Of a stretch of DNA of 43,458 bases, positions 1 to 8,061 are shown piece after piece. This stretch comes from DATKBT01 sp035546295. GTDB taxonomy: Bacteria; Acidobacteriota; Thermoanaerobaculia; Multivoradales; Multivoraceae. A program made the translations under genes and the position numbers. Under the pieces are notes generated by a model that did not search any database, was not told where the DNA came from, and worked only from the letters and a program-made list of their open reading frames with translations. How positions within the stretch are numbered: position 1 is the stretch's first letter; each line of letters opens with the position of its first letter. Location: NCBI GenBank assembly GCA_035546295.1, contig DATKBT010000040.1, positions 1 through 43,458 of the forward strand, written 5' to 3'.

Positions 1-478
1 CGCAGGAGCCAGGATGGGGGCGGAAATAGAGGCTGACGCCGTTGCTCGTGGTGGCTTGCTCGGCGCGAATCTGTCGAGCCACCCGCCGATCGGCCCCCCA
101 CCCTTTGGCAACCAACGAGGAGCGTTCGTAGGCGCCGGAAAAGCGCACCGTCGTCAAGTCGAGGTGTAGCCGAGTCGCATCGACGACATCGAACTTGCGG
201 ATCGCCGTGAGCGCCGCAGCAGAGCGCACCTGCTCGGCGACCGGCGCCAACGCCTCCAGAGCGCGCCCCAAGCGATCGTCGTTGAGCAGTTCTGCTGGGG
301 TGTCAAACAGCTCGGCCATCGCAGACGAAGAGGCCCAGCCAGCAACGTCGTAAAGAGGCGAAGGGGCCGAGAGCCGATTGGCGACCAGGGCCGAGATGAC
401 TTCCCCGTGGGTGAGGAAGGCTCGCCCCCGCATGGGGACCGCCTGGTCGATGATCCTCGCCAGTTCCAGCTTGTTCAG
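1..478 (-). pseudogene. IS1634-type (DUF4277) transposase remnant, 5'-truncated, running off the window
   Basis: An uninterrupted minus-strand frame runs from 478 down to base 1 without a usable start codon at its beginning. The peptide opens LNKLELARIID, continues with LTHGEVISALVANRLSAPSP and LNDDRLGRALEALAP, and reaches LHLDLTTVRFSGAY. This is the order of the DUF4277 N-terminal region followed by the first catalytic aspartate (about 158-160) of IS1634-family DDE transposases. From memory of the family, roughly the first 15 residues are missing: the recognisable match begins two or three codons after the pcm stop codon (484-486). The first internal ATG lies inside the domain. The C-terminal part is outside the window. 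I infer a truncated, probably inactive insertion sequence left by a deletion or recombination that joined it to the pcm 3' end. Confidence 0.75.
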
Positions 479-483
479 ATAGG

Positions 484-1248
484 CTAGCGCTCTCCTGTCA
501 GCGGCACGAAGGTCACCGGCAGGACCTGACGCGTCGTGACCTTCCCCTCCGGCGTCTTCTCGACCAGCGTGAGCTGCTGCACGGCGAACGGGCCGCCCAC
601 GGGGATGATCATGCGGGCGCCCGGCGCGAGCTGCTGGACCAGCGGCGACGGGACGTGGCTGGCGGCTGCGGTGACCACGATGCCGTCGAAGGGGGCGTGC
701 TCCGGCCAGCCGTAGTAGCCGTCGCCGGTCTTCACCTCCACGTTCTCGTACCCCAACCGCGCGAGATCGGCGGTCGCGCGGCGGGCGAGGTCGGGGACGA
801 TCTCGATCGAGTAGACCCGATCGACGATCTCGGCCAGCACCGCCGCCTGGTAGCCGGAGCCGGTGCCGATCTCGAGAATGACGTCGTCCTCCTCGGGATC
901 CAGGAGATCCGTCATCAGGGCCACGATGTAGGGCTGGGAGATGGTCTGCCCGTACCCGATCGGCAGGGGACGATTGACGTAGGCCTGTTCGCGCAACGCC
1001 GCCGGCACCAGCTCGTGCCGCGGAACGGCGAGCATCGCCTGGAAGACCTCGTTTTCCAGGGAGCCCTTGCCGATCATGCCTCGGGTGAGTCGGACCTCGT
1101 CTCGGATCCGCTCGATCATGGCCCGCCGTTCGGCCGCGCGCTCCTCGCCCGCGGAGCCCTTCTGCGCAGCGGACCCGAGCACCGTTGGGACGACGAAAGC
1201 TCCCATGAAGAGCACGAGAGCTGCATGGGTGCGGACGCAACAGCTCAT
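484..1248 (-). CDS. pcm: Exported protein-L-isoaspartate O-methyltransferase
   Basis: Family role: transfers a methyl group from S-adenosylmethionine to isoaspartyl residues of damaged proteins to start their repair. Visible: ENEVFQAMLAVPRHELVP, the substrate-loop region LPIGYGQTISQPYIVALM, the SAM-binding motif VILEIGTGSGYQAAVLAEI and the ending LPVTFVPL, all in PCMT order, so the enzyme is full length. The N-terminus adds a basic and hydrophobic segment (MSCCVRTHAALVLFMGAFVV) resembling a Sec signal peptide, so the protein may act outside the cytoplasm, where a SAM supply is not obvious. ATG 1248 is preferred to GTG 1263 because it opens this segment; neither has a strong ribosome binding site. 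The stop is immediately next to the transposase remnant. Divergent from the gene at 1346. Confidence 0.88.
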   Translation of the reverse strand: MSCCVRTHAALVLFMGAFVVPTVLGSAAQKGSAGEERAAERRAMIERIRDEVRLTRGMIGKGSLENEVFQAMLAVPRHELVPAALREQAYVNRPLPIGYGQTISQPYIVALMTDLLDPEEDDVILEIGTGSGYQAAVLAEIVDRVYSIEIVPDLARRATADLARLGYENVEVKTGDGYYGWPEHAPFDGIVVTAAASHVPSPLVQQLAPGARMIIPVGGPFAVQQLTLVEKTPEGKVTTRQVLPVTFVPLTGER

Positions 1249-1292
1249 GGTTCTTTGTAGCACAGGGGTCGAGTCGCGAGAGCGATCTGGGA

Positions 1293-1309
1293 TATGCTAA
1301 GAAAGCATA
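1293..1309. promoter_or_regulatory. Small dyad between divergent genes
   Basis: TATGCT (1293-1298) and AGCATA (1304-1309) form a perfect 6-bp inverted repeat with a 5-nt spacer between the divergent pcm and 1346 genes. Each arm resembles a -10 hexamer in its own direction, but no good -35 lies 16-18 nt upstream on either strand. It may be an operator or chance. Confidence 0.25.
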
Positions 1310-1345
1310 GACCTGACGACCGGGATCTTCCCACAGGAGCCGCCC

Positions 1346-2272
1346 ATGAAGCCGCCAGCAACCGTCGACCGTTCCCGCAACCCGTGTTCCTGCAACCCGG
1401 GAGTCCATCGCTGCGAGCGTCCGCCGTCGGATCGCCGCGCTCGGGCCGCCTTCCCGCTCGTTCTCGCCGGTGCGCTCCTCACGCTTCCCGGGCTTGCGCA
1501 GACGCCCCTGATCGAGGGCGTCCTGCAGGTGCGACCGGGCACTCTGGTGAGCGCCTGCGGGGGCATCGCATTCCGGTGCGAGGCCTGGGGGCTCTCTGGA
1601 ACGCTCACCCTGGCGAGTGACCCGCCCCGGATCACGGCCTCCGATCTTCGGGTCGAGCCCCTCGCGACCGGCGCGTCGTTCGCATTCCCCGCGCAGGGCG
1701 ACCTCGCCCTCACCGAGCTGGTCGAGGGGGACTCCGGCACGAGCGAGATCGTCCTCGAGAGCCCTCCGGGTTCCCTGCAGACGGTCGATCTCCGGCTCTC
1801 GGCGTTCGGCGGCTTCGGCAGCGAGCCCGACGGCCTCTTCCTCGAGGGCAGCTACAACGAAGGCTGCTGCGATCGCTTCGTGATCGACTTCGGGCTGGCG
1901 CCGTTGCTGCCGGTGGTGGTCGAGGGGGCGCTCACGCTGCAGGACGGCCGCTTTCAGGTCGTCGCAGAGTTCCGCACTTTCGAAGGCGTCCGTGGCGATG
2001 CGACGCCGGTCGCGCTGGACGATCAGTCGGGCGCCTTCTGGTTCTTCGAGCCCGACAACCCGGAGCTGTTCGTCAAGGTGCTCGACGGCTGCGAGGTGAA
2101 CGGCCGCTACTGGATCTTCATCGCCGGGCTCACCAACGTCGAGGTGAGCGTGGCGGTCTTCGACCAGCGCAACGACTACGTGCCGGTATACGGCAACCCG
2201 CTCGGCCGCACCTTCGAGACGGTGCTCGACACCGAGGGCTTCCCCTGCGAGAGCGTGGTGCCCGGCGGCTAG
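1346..2272 (+). CDS. Secreted protein with C-terminal FWFF-type module
   Basis: 308 aa. The start ATG has AGGAG 6 nt upstream. A long, charged n-region (about 33 residues) precedes a hydrophobic stretch AAFPLVLAGALLTLPGLAQ, read as a signal peptide or membrane anchor. Residues about 40-190 are beta-rich with no recognised domain. From about residue 205 to the end there is a module with FWFFEPDNPELFVKVLDGC, NGRYWIF and a terminal Cys, matching the order of motifs at the C-terminus of the PKD protein at 18753-22337 (FWFFDPANWEVLLKVLDGC, DRFWVF). I recall similar C-termini in many secreted proteins of Acidobacteriota but know no established function; surface attachment or secretion sorting is a guess. 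Several cysteines suggest extracytoplasmic disulfides. Confidence 0.8.
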   Translation: MKPPATVDRSRNPCSCNPGVHRCERPPSDRRARAAFPLVLAGALLTLPGLAQTPLIEGVLQVRPGTLVSACGGIAFRCEAWGLSGTLTLASDPPRITASDLRVEPLATGASFAFPAQGDLALTELVEGDSGTSEIVLESPPGSLQTVDLRLSAFGGFGSEPDGLFLEGSYNEGCCDRFVIDFGLAPLLPVVVEGALTLQDGRFQVVAEFRTFEGVRGDATPVALDDQSGAFWFFEPDNPELFVKVLDGCEVNGRYWIFIAGLTNVEVSVAVFDQRNDYVPVYGNPLGRTFETVLDTEGFPCESVVPGG

Positions 2273-2494
2273 GAGCCCAGGTGGGGATGGGGTTGGAGCA
2301 GGAGCTGCGAGTTCTTCGCGGCTGAGCCCCGACGCGCCGAGCGGTGAGGGCTGGACGACATCGGCAGAGAGCACCTCCGGCGCGAGCGCGCCTCGTCCCC
2401 GGTACCGGTGCACGGCCGCTCGGGATCGGCAGGCAGCGGCACGTGCGCCGTGCCGACCCGATCCTCGAGACGTCCCGATCCAGCCTTCCGGCGG

Positions 2495-4213
2495 CTAACT
2501 CGCCATCGTCTCCCGCACCACCTCCTCGATGGTCGTGACGCCGTTGCGGATCTTCTCGAGACCGGACTCGCGCAGCGTCATCATCCCCTGCTGGATCGCC
2601 TTCTGGCGGATCTCGTAGGAGCTGGCGCCGGCGAGGATCATCTCGCGCACGTCCTCGCCGACCGTCATCACCTCGTAGAGCGCGGTGCGGCCCTTGTACC
2701 CGGTGTCGCTGCAGCGCTCGCAGCCGCGGCCGCGATGGAGGTTGAGCGTCGACGCCTCGGCCTCGGTGAAGCCGACGTTCATCAGCGCCGCCGGCGGGGT
2801 CTGGACCGGCTCCTTGCAGTGCATGCAGATGCGACGGATGAGCCGCTGTGCGACCACGCAGTGCACGGAGGTCGCGACCAGGAACGGCTCGACACCCATG
2901 TTCATCAGGCGGTTGATGGTCGACGGCGCGTCGTTGGTGTGCAGCGTCGAGAGCACGAGATGGCCGGTCATCGCCGCCTTGATCGCCACCTCGGCGGTCT
3001 CGAAGTCGCGGATCTCGCCCACCAGCACGATGTTGGGATCCTGCCGGAGGAAGGACCTCAGCGCCGTTGCGAAATTGAGCCCGATCGCCTCCTTCATCTG
3101 CACCTGATTGATGCCGGGGAGGTTGAACTCCACCGGGTCCTCGGCGGTCACCACGTTGACGTCCGACTTGTTGAGCCGGGAAAGGGCGGAGTAGAGGGTG
3201 TTGGTCTTGCCCGAGCCGGTCGGCCCGGTGACCAGCACCATGCCGTACGGCTTGAGGATCGCCTGCTCGAAGGAGCGCAACGACTCGTCCTCGAACCCGA
3301 GCTTCGACATGTCGAGCATCAGGTTGTCCTTGTCGAGCAGCCGCAGCACGATCTTCTCGCCGAACAGCGTCGGCAACGCCGACACTCGAAAGTCGAGGTC
3401 CTTGGTGCGGCCCAGGATCCGCGTCTTGATCTTGATGCGGCCGTCCTGCGGCAGCCGCTTCTCGGCGATGTCCAGCTTGGCCATGATCTTGAGTCGGCTG
3501 GTGATCGCCTCCCGCAGCTTGAGCGGCGGGTTCATCATCTCGTAGAGGATGCCGTCGATCCGGTAGCGGACGCGGAACTCTCGTTCGTAGGGCTCGAGGT
3601 GGATGTCCGAGGCCGCGCGCTTGATGGCGTCGGTGAGGATGATGTTCACCAGCCGGACGACCGGGGCGTCCTCGGCGCCCTCCTCGAGCGCCTCGAGATC
3701 GAGCTCGTCGTCGTCCTCGAGGACCTCGAGGTCGGCGTCGAAGTCGTCCTCGAGGTCGTCCATGACCTTCTTCAGCTCGACCGCGTGGGTCGAGCCGTAA
3801 TAGCGGTCGATGGCGGTCTTGAGGCTCGGCTCCGAGGAGACGACCGGCTCGACGTCGTAGCCGGTCATGAACTTGATGTCGTCCATCGCGAAGACGTTGG
3901 TCGGGTCGGTCATCGCGATGGTGACCTTGGCCCCGGTCTTCGACACCGGCAGGATCGTGTACTTGCGGGCGATGTCGGCCGGGATGATGGCGATCACCGC
4001 GTCGGGCACCTCGAGCTGCCGGAGATCGACCGACGGCACGCCGTAGTGCTTCGACAGGAACTCGACCAGCGCCGTTTCCTTGATGTGGCCGAGAGTGATC
4101 AGGTTGGTGCCGAGGCGGCCGCCGTGGTCCCGCTGGGCGACACGGGCCTCTTCGAGCTGCTCGCCGTTGATCAGTCCCGCCTGGACCAGGAGATCGCCGA
4201 CTCGATTGTCCAT
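2495..4213 (-). CDS. pilB: Type IV pilus assembly ATPase PilB (GspE family)
   Basis: 572 aa, normal length for PilB. Residues 1-140 are the T2SSE N-terminal domain (MDNRVGDLLVQAGLI...). An acidic linker (about 152-180) follows, then the ATPase core: Walker A GPTGSGKT (330-337), Asp box (ASDIHLEP, about 201), Walker B region NIVLVGEIRD (394-403) and His box STLHTNDAP (422-430). A zinc-binding tetracysteine is present (C463, C466, C498, C501). In the family, this cytoplasmic hexamer powers pilin polymerisation (PilB) or type II secretion (GspE). The assignment as PilB rather than GspE rests on the intact MshEN-like N-terminus. No other pilus genes are next to it, so it is either isolated here or the end of an operon elsewhere. 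Confidence 0.92.
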   Translation of the reverse strand: MDNRVGDLLVQAGLINGEQLEEARVAQRDHGGRLGTNLITLGHIKETALVEFLSKHYGVPSVDLRQLEVPDAVIAIIPADIARKYTILPVSKTGAKVTIAMTDPTNVFAMDDIKFMTGYDVEPVVSSEPSLKTAIDRYYGSTHAVELKKVMDDLEDDFDADLEVLEDDDELDLEALEEGAEDAPVVRLVNIILTDAIKRAASDIHLEPYEREFRVRYRIDGILYEMMNPPLKLREAITSRLKIMAKLDIAEKRLPQDGRIKIKTRILGRTKDLDFRVSALPTLFGEKIVLRLLDKDNLMLDMSKLGFEDESLRSFEQAILKPYGMVLVTGPTGSGKTNTLYSALSRLNKSDVNVVTAEDPVEFNLPGINQVQMKEAIGLNFATALRSFLRQDPNIVLVGEIRDFETAEVAIKAAMTGHLVLSTLHTNDAPSTINRLMNMGVEPFLVATSVHCVVAQRLIRRICMHCKEPVQTPPAALMNVGFTEAEASTLNLHRGRGCERCSDTGYKGRTALYEVMTVGEDVREMILAGASSYEIRQKAIQQGMMTLRESGLEKIRNGVTTIEEVVRETMAS

Positions 4214-4499
4214 GGTTTCCCGATCCTCGGTTTCCCGATCCTCAGATGGTGCGCCTACCGGTCACTTCGCTCGCGTTGTCGGTGCGCGAGGCGCGGTCCC
4301 AGAGAGGATTCTCGTCGAGCGATAGAAGCACGAAACTCTAGCACAGCAGCTGACGGGAACGCCTCGATCGCCAGCCTCCCGAGGGGCCCGAGGCAGCTCC
4401 CTTCGAAGCTCGCCGGCAGCCCCCCACCTGGCAGGGCGCCCGGCGCGAGATCTGGCGCCGTGCCCGAAGGGCCAACGCCGGGGAATCATCCGGACCTCG

Positions 4500-4982
4500 T
4501 CAGCCGGGCGGCAGCTCGCGGGCGCGCGCGATGAGGTCGCGGGTCGCGTGGTCCTTGGGGTCGCCGACCAGGCGGGTCGAGCCTCCGTAGGAGCGCACGG
4601 TCTCGAACTCGGGCACGGCCTCGGCAGTCCCGTAGTCGGTTCCCTTGCAGTGGACCTCGGGCTCGAGCGCCGCGATCAGGGGCGCCGGGGTGACGCCCTC
4701 GAAGACCACCACGTAGTCGACGGCTCGCAGCCCGGCGAGGAGCTCGGCGCGCTCGGCGGCGGGGACCAGTGGCCGGCCGGGACCCTTGAGGCGCGCCACG
4801 GAATCGTCGTCGTTGATGCCCACGATCAGGCGATCGGCGGTCTGCCGCGCCGCCTCGAGGTAGCGCAGGTGCCCGACGTGGAGGAGGTCGAAGTGGCCGT
4901 TCGCGAAGGCGATCGTCAGCCCTTCCTCGCGCAGCCGAGATCGCTCCTCGAGCATCTCGGCGGAGCTCAGGACGCGTCCCAC
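4500..4982 (-). CDS. rfaE2: D-glycero-beta-D-manno-heptose 1-phosphate adenylyltransferase
   Basis: 160 aa nucleotidyltransferase of the RfaE C-terminal type, which makes ADP-heptose for the LPS core or other glycans. Visible: FANGHFDLLHVGHLRYLEAA with the HxGH nucleotide-binding motif, LIVGINDDDSVARLKGPGRP and the family-typical CKGTDY. The start is GTG 4982, inside the last codons of the kinase gene upstream: the two frames overlap by 16 nt, implying translational coupling. In enterobacteria both activities sit on one protein (HldE); here they are separate but adjacent. The region downstream to pilB (4214-4499) shows no gene. Confidence 0.9.
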   Translation of the reverse strand: MGRVLSSAEMLEERSRLREEGLTIAFANGHFDLLHVGHLRYLEAARQTADRLIVGINDDDSVARLKGPGRPLVPAAERAELLAGLRAVDYVVVFEGVTPAPLIAALEPEVHCKGTDYGTAEAVPEFETVRSYGGSTRLVGDPKDHATRDLIARARELPPG

Positions 4983-6016
4983 TCCACCTCCTCGAGCCGA
5001 TCGCGATCCAGATCGAGAGCCCGCAACAGCTCGCTTGCGCTGGCCGTGGCGGTGCCCTGCTTGTGGACCACGACGCCTCCGGCGAGGTTGGCGATGGCGG
5101 TCGCCTCAGCGGGGCTGGCGCCCGCCGCGACCGCCAACGAGAACGCGCCGATCACCGTGTCGCCGGCGCCGGTGACGTCGGCGACCTCGTCGCCGCCCGA
5201 GACCGGCAGGAACAGGCGCCGGTCCTCCAGGAACAGCGCCATGCCCCGGCTGCCGCGCGTGATCAGCAGGAATTCGAGCCCGAGTCTGCGGCGCAGCTCG
5301 GGGCCGTGCTGCCTCAACGAGTCGTCGTCGTCGAGCGACACGCCGAGGATCGCCTCCGCTTCTTCCTGGTTGGGGGTCGCCCCGGTCGCTCCCGCAAAGT
5401 CCCGTAAGCGGTAGCGGCTGTCGACCAAGGTCACGGCGCCGGGCGAATGCGCGCGGACCTCAGAGAGCAGACCAGGGGCGACCGAGCCGTAGCCGTAGTC
5501 GCTGAACACGGCGACCGCCGGCGGCCGGTCCGCCGAGAGCAGCCGCAGGGCGCTCGTCCGGTACCGATCGAGCTCGCTGTCGGAGAGATCGCGGCGATCT
5601 CCCGAGTCGATGCGCACGATCTGCTGCTTGACGGTGGTCGTCGTGCCACCGCCCAGCACCCGCGTCTTGGTCGGGGTGCGGTACCCCGACCTCTCGAGGA
5701 CGTGGCCGACGTCGACGCCGCGCTCCACCAACGCCGCCACCAGCGCCCGACCCTCGGGGTCGTCGCCGCAGCTCCCCAGCAGCAGCGGTCTGCCGCCCAG
5801 AGCCCGGATGTTGGAGACGGCGTTTGCGCCCCCCCCCGGCACCACTGCGTCGGACTCCTGGTCGAGGATCAGCACCGGCGCCTCGCGGCTGATCCGGCGT
5901 GCCCGTCCCGCGACGAAGCGGTCGGCGACCAGGTCGGCGAAGACCAGCACCTCGCGGCCTTCGAAGGCCGCGATCAGGTCGCGCAGCCGCCCCGCGGATG
6001 GAAGAGCTCGATTCAT
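4967..6016 (-). CDS. rfaE1: D-glycero-beta-D-manno-heptose-7-phosphate kinase
   Basis: 349 aa PfkB/ribokinase-family kinase phosphorylating heptose 7-phosphate at C1, the step before the adenylyltransferase encoded downstream. Visible: DLVADRFVAGRARRISREAPVLIL near the N-terminus (the RfaE1 pattern of G...RIS.EAPV), PGGGANAVSNIRALGG, an NQEE motif and the PfkB catalytic signature DVTGAGDTVIGAFSLAVA with the catalytic Asp. ATG 6016 is chosen because it sits just before the conserved domain; the frame stays open to 6151 but that extension has no family similarity. The stop overlaps the start of rfaE2. Divergent from the ATP synthase genes. Confidence 0.9.
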   Translation of the reverse strand: MNRALPSAGRLRDLIAAFEGREVLVFADLVADRFVAGRARRISREAPVLILDQESDAVVPGGGANAVSNIRALGGRPLLLGSCGDDPEGRALVAALVERGVDVGHVLERSGYRTPTKTRVLGGGTTTTVKQQIVRIDSGDRRDLSDSELDRYRTSALRLLSADRPPAVAVFSDYGYGSVAPGLLSEVRAHSPGAVTLVDSRYRLRDFAGATGATPNQEEAEAILGVSLDDDDSLRQHGPELRRRLGLEFLLITRGSRGMALFLEDRRLFLPVSGGDEVADVTGAGDTVIGAFSLAVAAGASPAEATAIANLAGGVVVHKQGTATASASELLRALDLDRDRLEEVEWDAS

Positions 6017-6319
6017 CGGACTGGGGATCGGCCGGCGGTCGACTGTAGCATGCTGAAAGCTCGCTCCGAGACGTTGCGAGCCTTCGTTGGAGCCTCTTCT
6101 GCGGTCTCCGGGCGGGGGCGTTCGGAGCAGCGAGCTCGGAGCAACGGCCATGATGCTGCCCCGGCTCGGTGCGCGGGGCGGCTCGAGCGATTCGAACGAC
6201 GCGGCGCCGGGGTCGGCTCCCCGAACCGGATCGAAGGACCTGGAGACCGGCCGTCTGCAGATGGTGATCGGGAGAGGGGTCGCCGAGGGACGCGTCGAGC
6301 GACGGGGTGATCAGAGGAC

Positions 6320-6661
6320 ATGGACCAGACCAGGAGAGCACGGCGCCGCTCGCGTCGCCGCGAGACCGCGCGGCTCGCCGACCTGTCGACCCTCGGGCTG
6401 GTGTTCCCGGTCGCGACCGTGCTCGGCTACTTCGCGGGACGCCTCGTCGGCGGCTGGCTGGGAGAGGCGGCTCTCGGCGCGATCATCGGCGGAGGGCTAG
6501 GCATCGTCGCCGGCTTCTACAACCTGTTCAAGGTGGCCCGCAGGCTGGCCCGCGAGGACGAGGAGCGCGAGGACGAGGAGCGCGAGGAGCGCGAGGACGG
6601 GGAGCTCGAGGACTCGGAGAGGCCAGGGTCCCGGGAGGGCGCCGATGTCGACGCCCCCTGA
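6320..6661 (+). CDS. atpZ: AtpZ/AtpI-family membrane protein
   Basis: 113 aa. Basic N-terminus, then two hydrophobic helices (LGLVFPVATVLGYFAGRLVGG and AALGAIIGGGLGIVAGFYNL), ending in a highly acidic, repetitive tail rich in Glu, Asp and Arg (about residues 70-113). The helix pair with G.F.GR..GGWLG resembles AtpZ/AtpI proteins encoded at the head of ATP synthase operons and implicated in rotor-ring assembly or Mg2+/Ca2+ transport. A 17-nt overlap with the next gene and the atpB/atpE genes downstream support this. AGAGGA lies just upstream of the ATG. Confidence 0.72.
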   Translation: MDQTRRARRRSRRRETARLADLSTLGLVFPVATVLGYFAGRLVGGWLGEAALGAIIGGGLGIVAGFYNLFKVARRLAREDEEREDEEREEREDGELEDSERPGSREGADVDAP

Positions 6662-7091
6662 AGGCTCGGATCGAGGGGGGGCGAGCTCGGGTCCGAGCGA
6701 TCCGCACGAGAGCCTCGGACCGGCCGCCGGCGAGGGTGCCGGCGTCGTCGTCCGGCGACTGGGCTGGCTGATGACGGGGTGGACGATGCCGGGGCTCGTG
6801 CTGTTCCTGGGCCGTGGCGACGTGCGCGCCGCGCTCGTCTTGACACTCACATTGGGCCTCAGTATCGTCCACCTCCGGAGTTTGCAGGCTCAGGTCTCGC
6901 GGCTCGACCCGGACGCACCCACTCGGGCAGGTGCGGTGATGGTCGTCCGCTGGGGCTTCCTGATCATCGGCCTCCTTGGAGTCCTGAGCTTCGGGGTCAG
7001 CCGCCCGCTCGCTCTCGCGTGGGGCGTCGCCCTCCTCCCTGTCGCTCTGATCACCGAGGCCGTGCTCGCCGCCATGGCCTCCCGCTCCTGA
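6645..7091 (+). CDS. atpI: Putative ATP synthase subunit I-like membrane protein
   Basis: 148 aa. A polar 35-residue N-terminus is followed by about four hydrophobic segments (TGWTMPGLVLFL, AALVLTLTLGLSIVHL, VVRWGFLIIGLLGVLSF, LALAWGVALLPVALITEAVLAAM). Size, topology and position between atpZ and atpB fit the poorly conserved ATP synthase subunit I family, a chaperone for c-ring assembly. The assignment rests mostly on context; sequence identity alone would not prove it. GGGAGGG precedes the ATG at 6645, and the start overlaps the end of atpZ. Confidence 0.6.
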   Translation: MSTPPEGSDRGGASSGPSDPHESLGPAAGEGAGVVVRRLGWLMTGWTMPGLVLFLGRGDVRAALVLTLTLGLSIVHLRSLQAQVSRLDPDAPTRAGAVMVVRWGFLIIGLLGVLSFGVSRPLALAWGVALLPVALITEAVLAAMASRS

Positions 7092-7189
7092 AACGCGCGC
7101 CGACCTCGATCTCTCTGCGTCCGATATCCTCGAGGGCCTTCGCATTCCTCGGCTCGAAGAGCTGATCTCTCGCCGGTCGATCGATTCTC

Positions 7190-7951
7190 ATGCTCGCTGA
7201 ACCCCACGCCGCGGCCGCCGCCGAGCACGCGGAGGAAGCCGATCACGCGGTCTCGATCTTCTACGGGCCCGTGAACTGGCTGTGGGATCGCATCGGTCCC
7301 GCGCTCGGACTGGGCCACCTCGAGGTGCCCGACCACGTCGTCATGTCGCTGGTGGTGCTCGGCATCATCTCGGCGCTGGTGATTCCGCTCAGGGCAAGCC
7401 TCAGCCGGGAGAATCCCGGCGCCTTCCAGCAGATCCTCGAGACGGTGGTCGAGGCGCTCGCCAACATGATCGACGACGTGGTGGGCGAGGGCGCCGCCCG
7501 CAAGTACCTTCCGTTCATCGGCGCCTTCGCCTTCTTCATCTTCATCGCCAACCTCACGGGGCAGTTCTTCTTCCTCCAGCCCCCCACCCAGACGATCTGG
7601 GTGACCCTCGCCCTGGCGCTCGTCTCCTTTCTCTTCTACCACGCCGTCGGCTTTCGCGAGCACGGGTTCGCCTATCTCAAGCAGTTCCTCGGACCGGTGC
7701 CCTGGCTGATCCCCCTGATGCTGCCGATCGAGCTCATCAGCCACTTCGCGCGGGTGCTCTCGCTTTCGATTCGCCTGTACGGGAACATCTTCGGCGAGCA
7801 CCTCGCGGTCGGGATCTTCTTCGGCCTGGTGCCCTTCCTGCTGCCCCTGCCGCTGATGGCTCTGGGGCTGCTCGCCGCGGTCATCCAGACCTTCATCTTC
7901 ATCATCCTCTCGACGCTGTACATCGCCGGCGCCGAGGCCGAGGCGCATTGA
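7190..7951 (+). CDS. atpB: F0F1 ATP synthase subunit a
   Basis: 253 aa integral membrane stator protein forming the ion half-channels of F0. Visible: an N-terminal His/Ala/Glu-rich segment, several membrane helices, and the signature LIPLMLPIELISHFARVLSLSIRLYGNIFGEHL, including the essential arginine in SIRLYGN that faces the c-ring carboxylate. No strong ribosome binding site precedes the ATG, and an in-frame TGA at 7163-7165 rules out a longer N-terminus. The gene is followed 110 nt later by atpE. No genes for b, delta or F1 subunits follow, so the operon is split from the rest of the enzyme. Confidence 0.93.
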   Translation: MLAEPHAAAAAEHAEEADHAVSIFYGPVNWLWDRIGPALGLGHLEVPDHVVMSLVVLGIISALVIPLRASLSRENPGAFQQILETVVEALANMIDDVVGEGAARKYLPFIGAFAFFIFIANLTGQFFFLQPPTQTIWVTLALALVSFLFYHAVGFREHGFAYLKQFLGPVPWLIPLMLPIELISHFARVLSLSIRLYGNIFGEHLAVGIFFGLVPFLLPLPLMALGLLAAVIQTFIFIILSTLYIAGAEAEAH

Positions 7952-8061
7952 ACGAGGCGCACCGACCGGCCTCGCGCTCTTCACTCGAAGCCACCGTTTC
8001 TCGACCCAGGCCGCAGCGTCGCGGGCCTTGGGCGCTCAACCGAATCGAGGAGTCCGATTCC

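Noticed and set aside
2408..4534. Long plus-strand open frame opposite pilB, and similar long frames opposite or beside other genes (for example 23928-27251, 17100-19559, 30822-33065, 39713-41440, 39750-42236)
   Set aside because: In GC-rich DNA with strong codon bias, antisense and shifted frames stay open. Their products are Arg/Ala/Gly- or Asp/Val/Leu-rich, with no recognisable domains, and each covers a well-supported gene.
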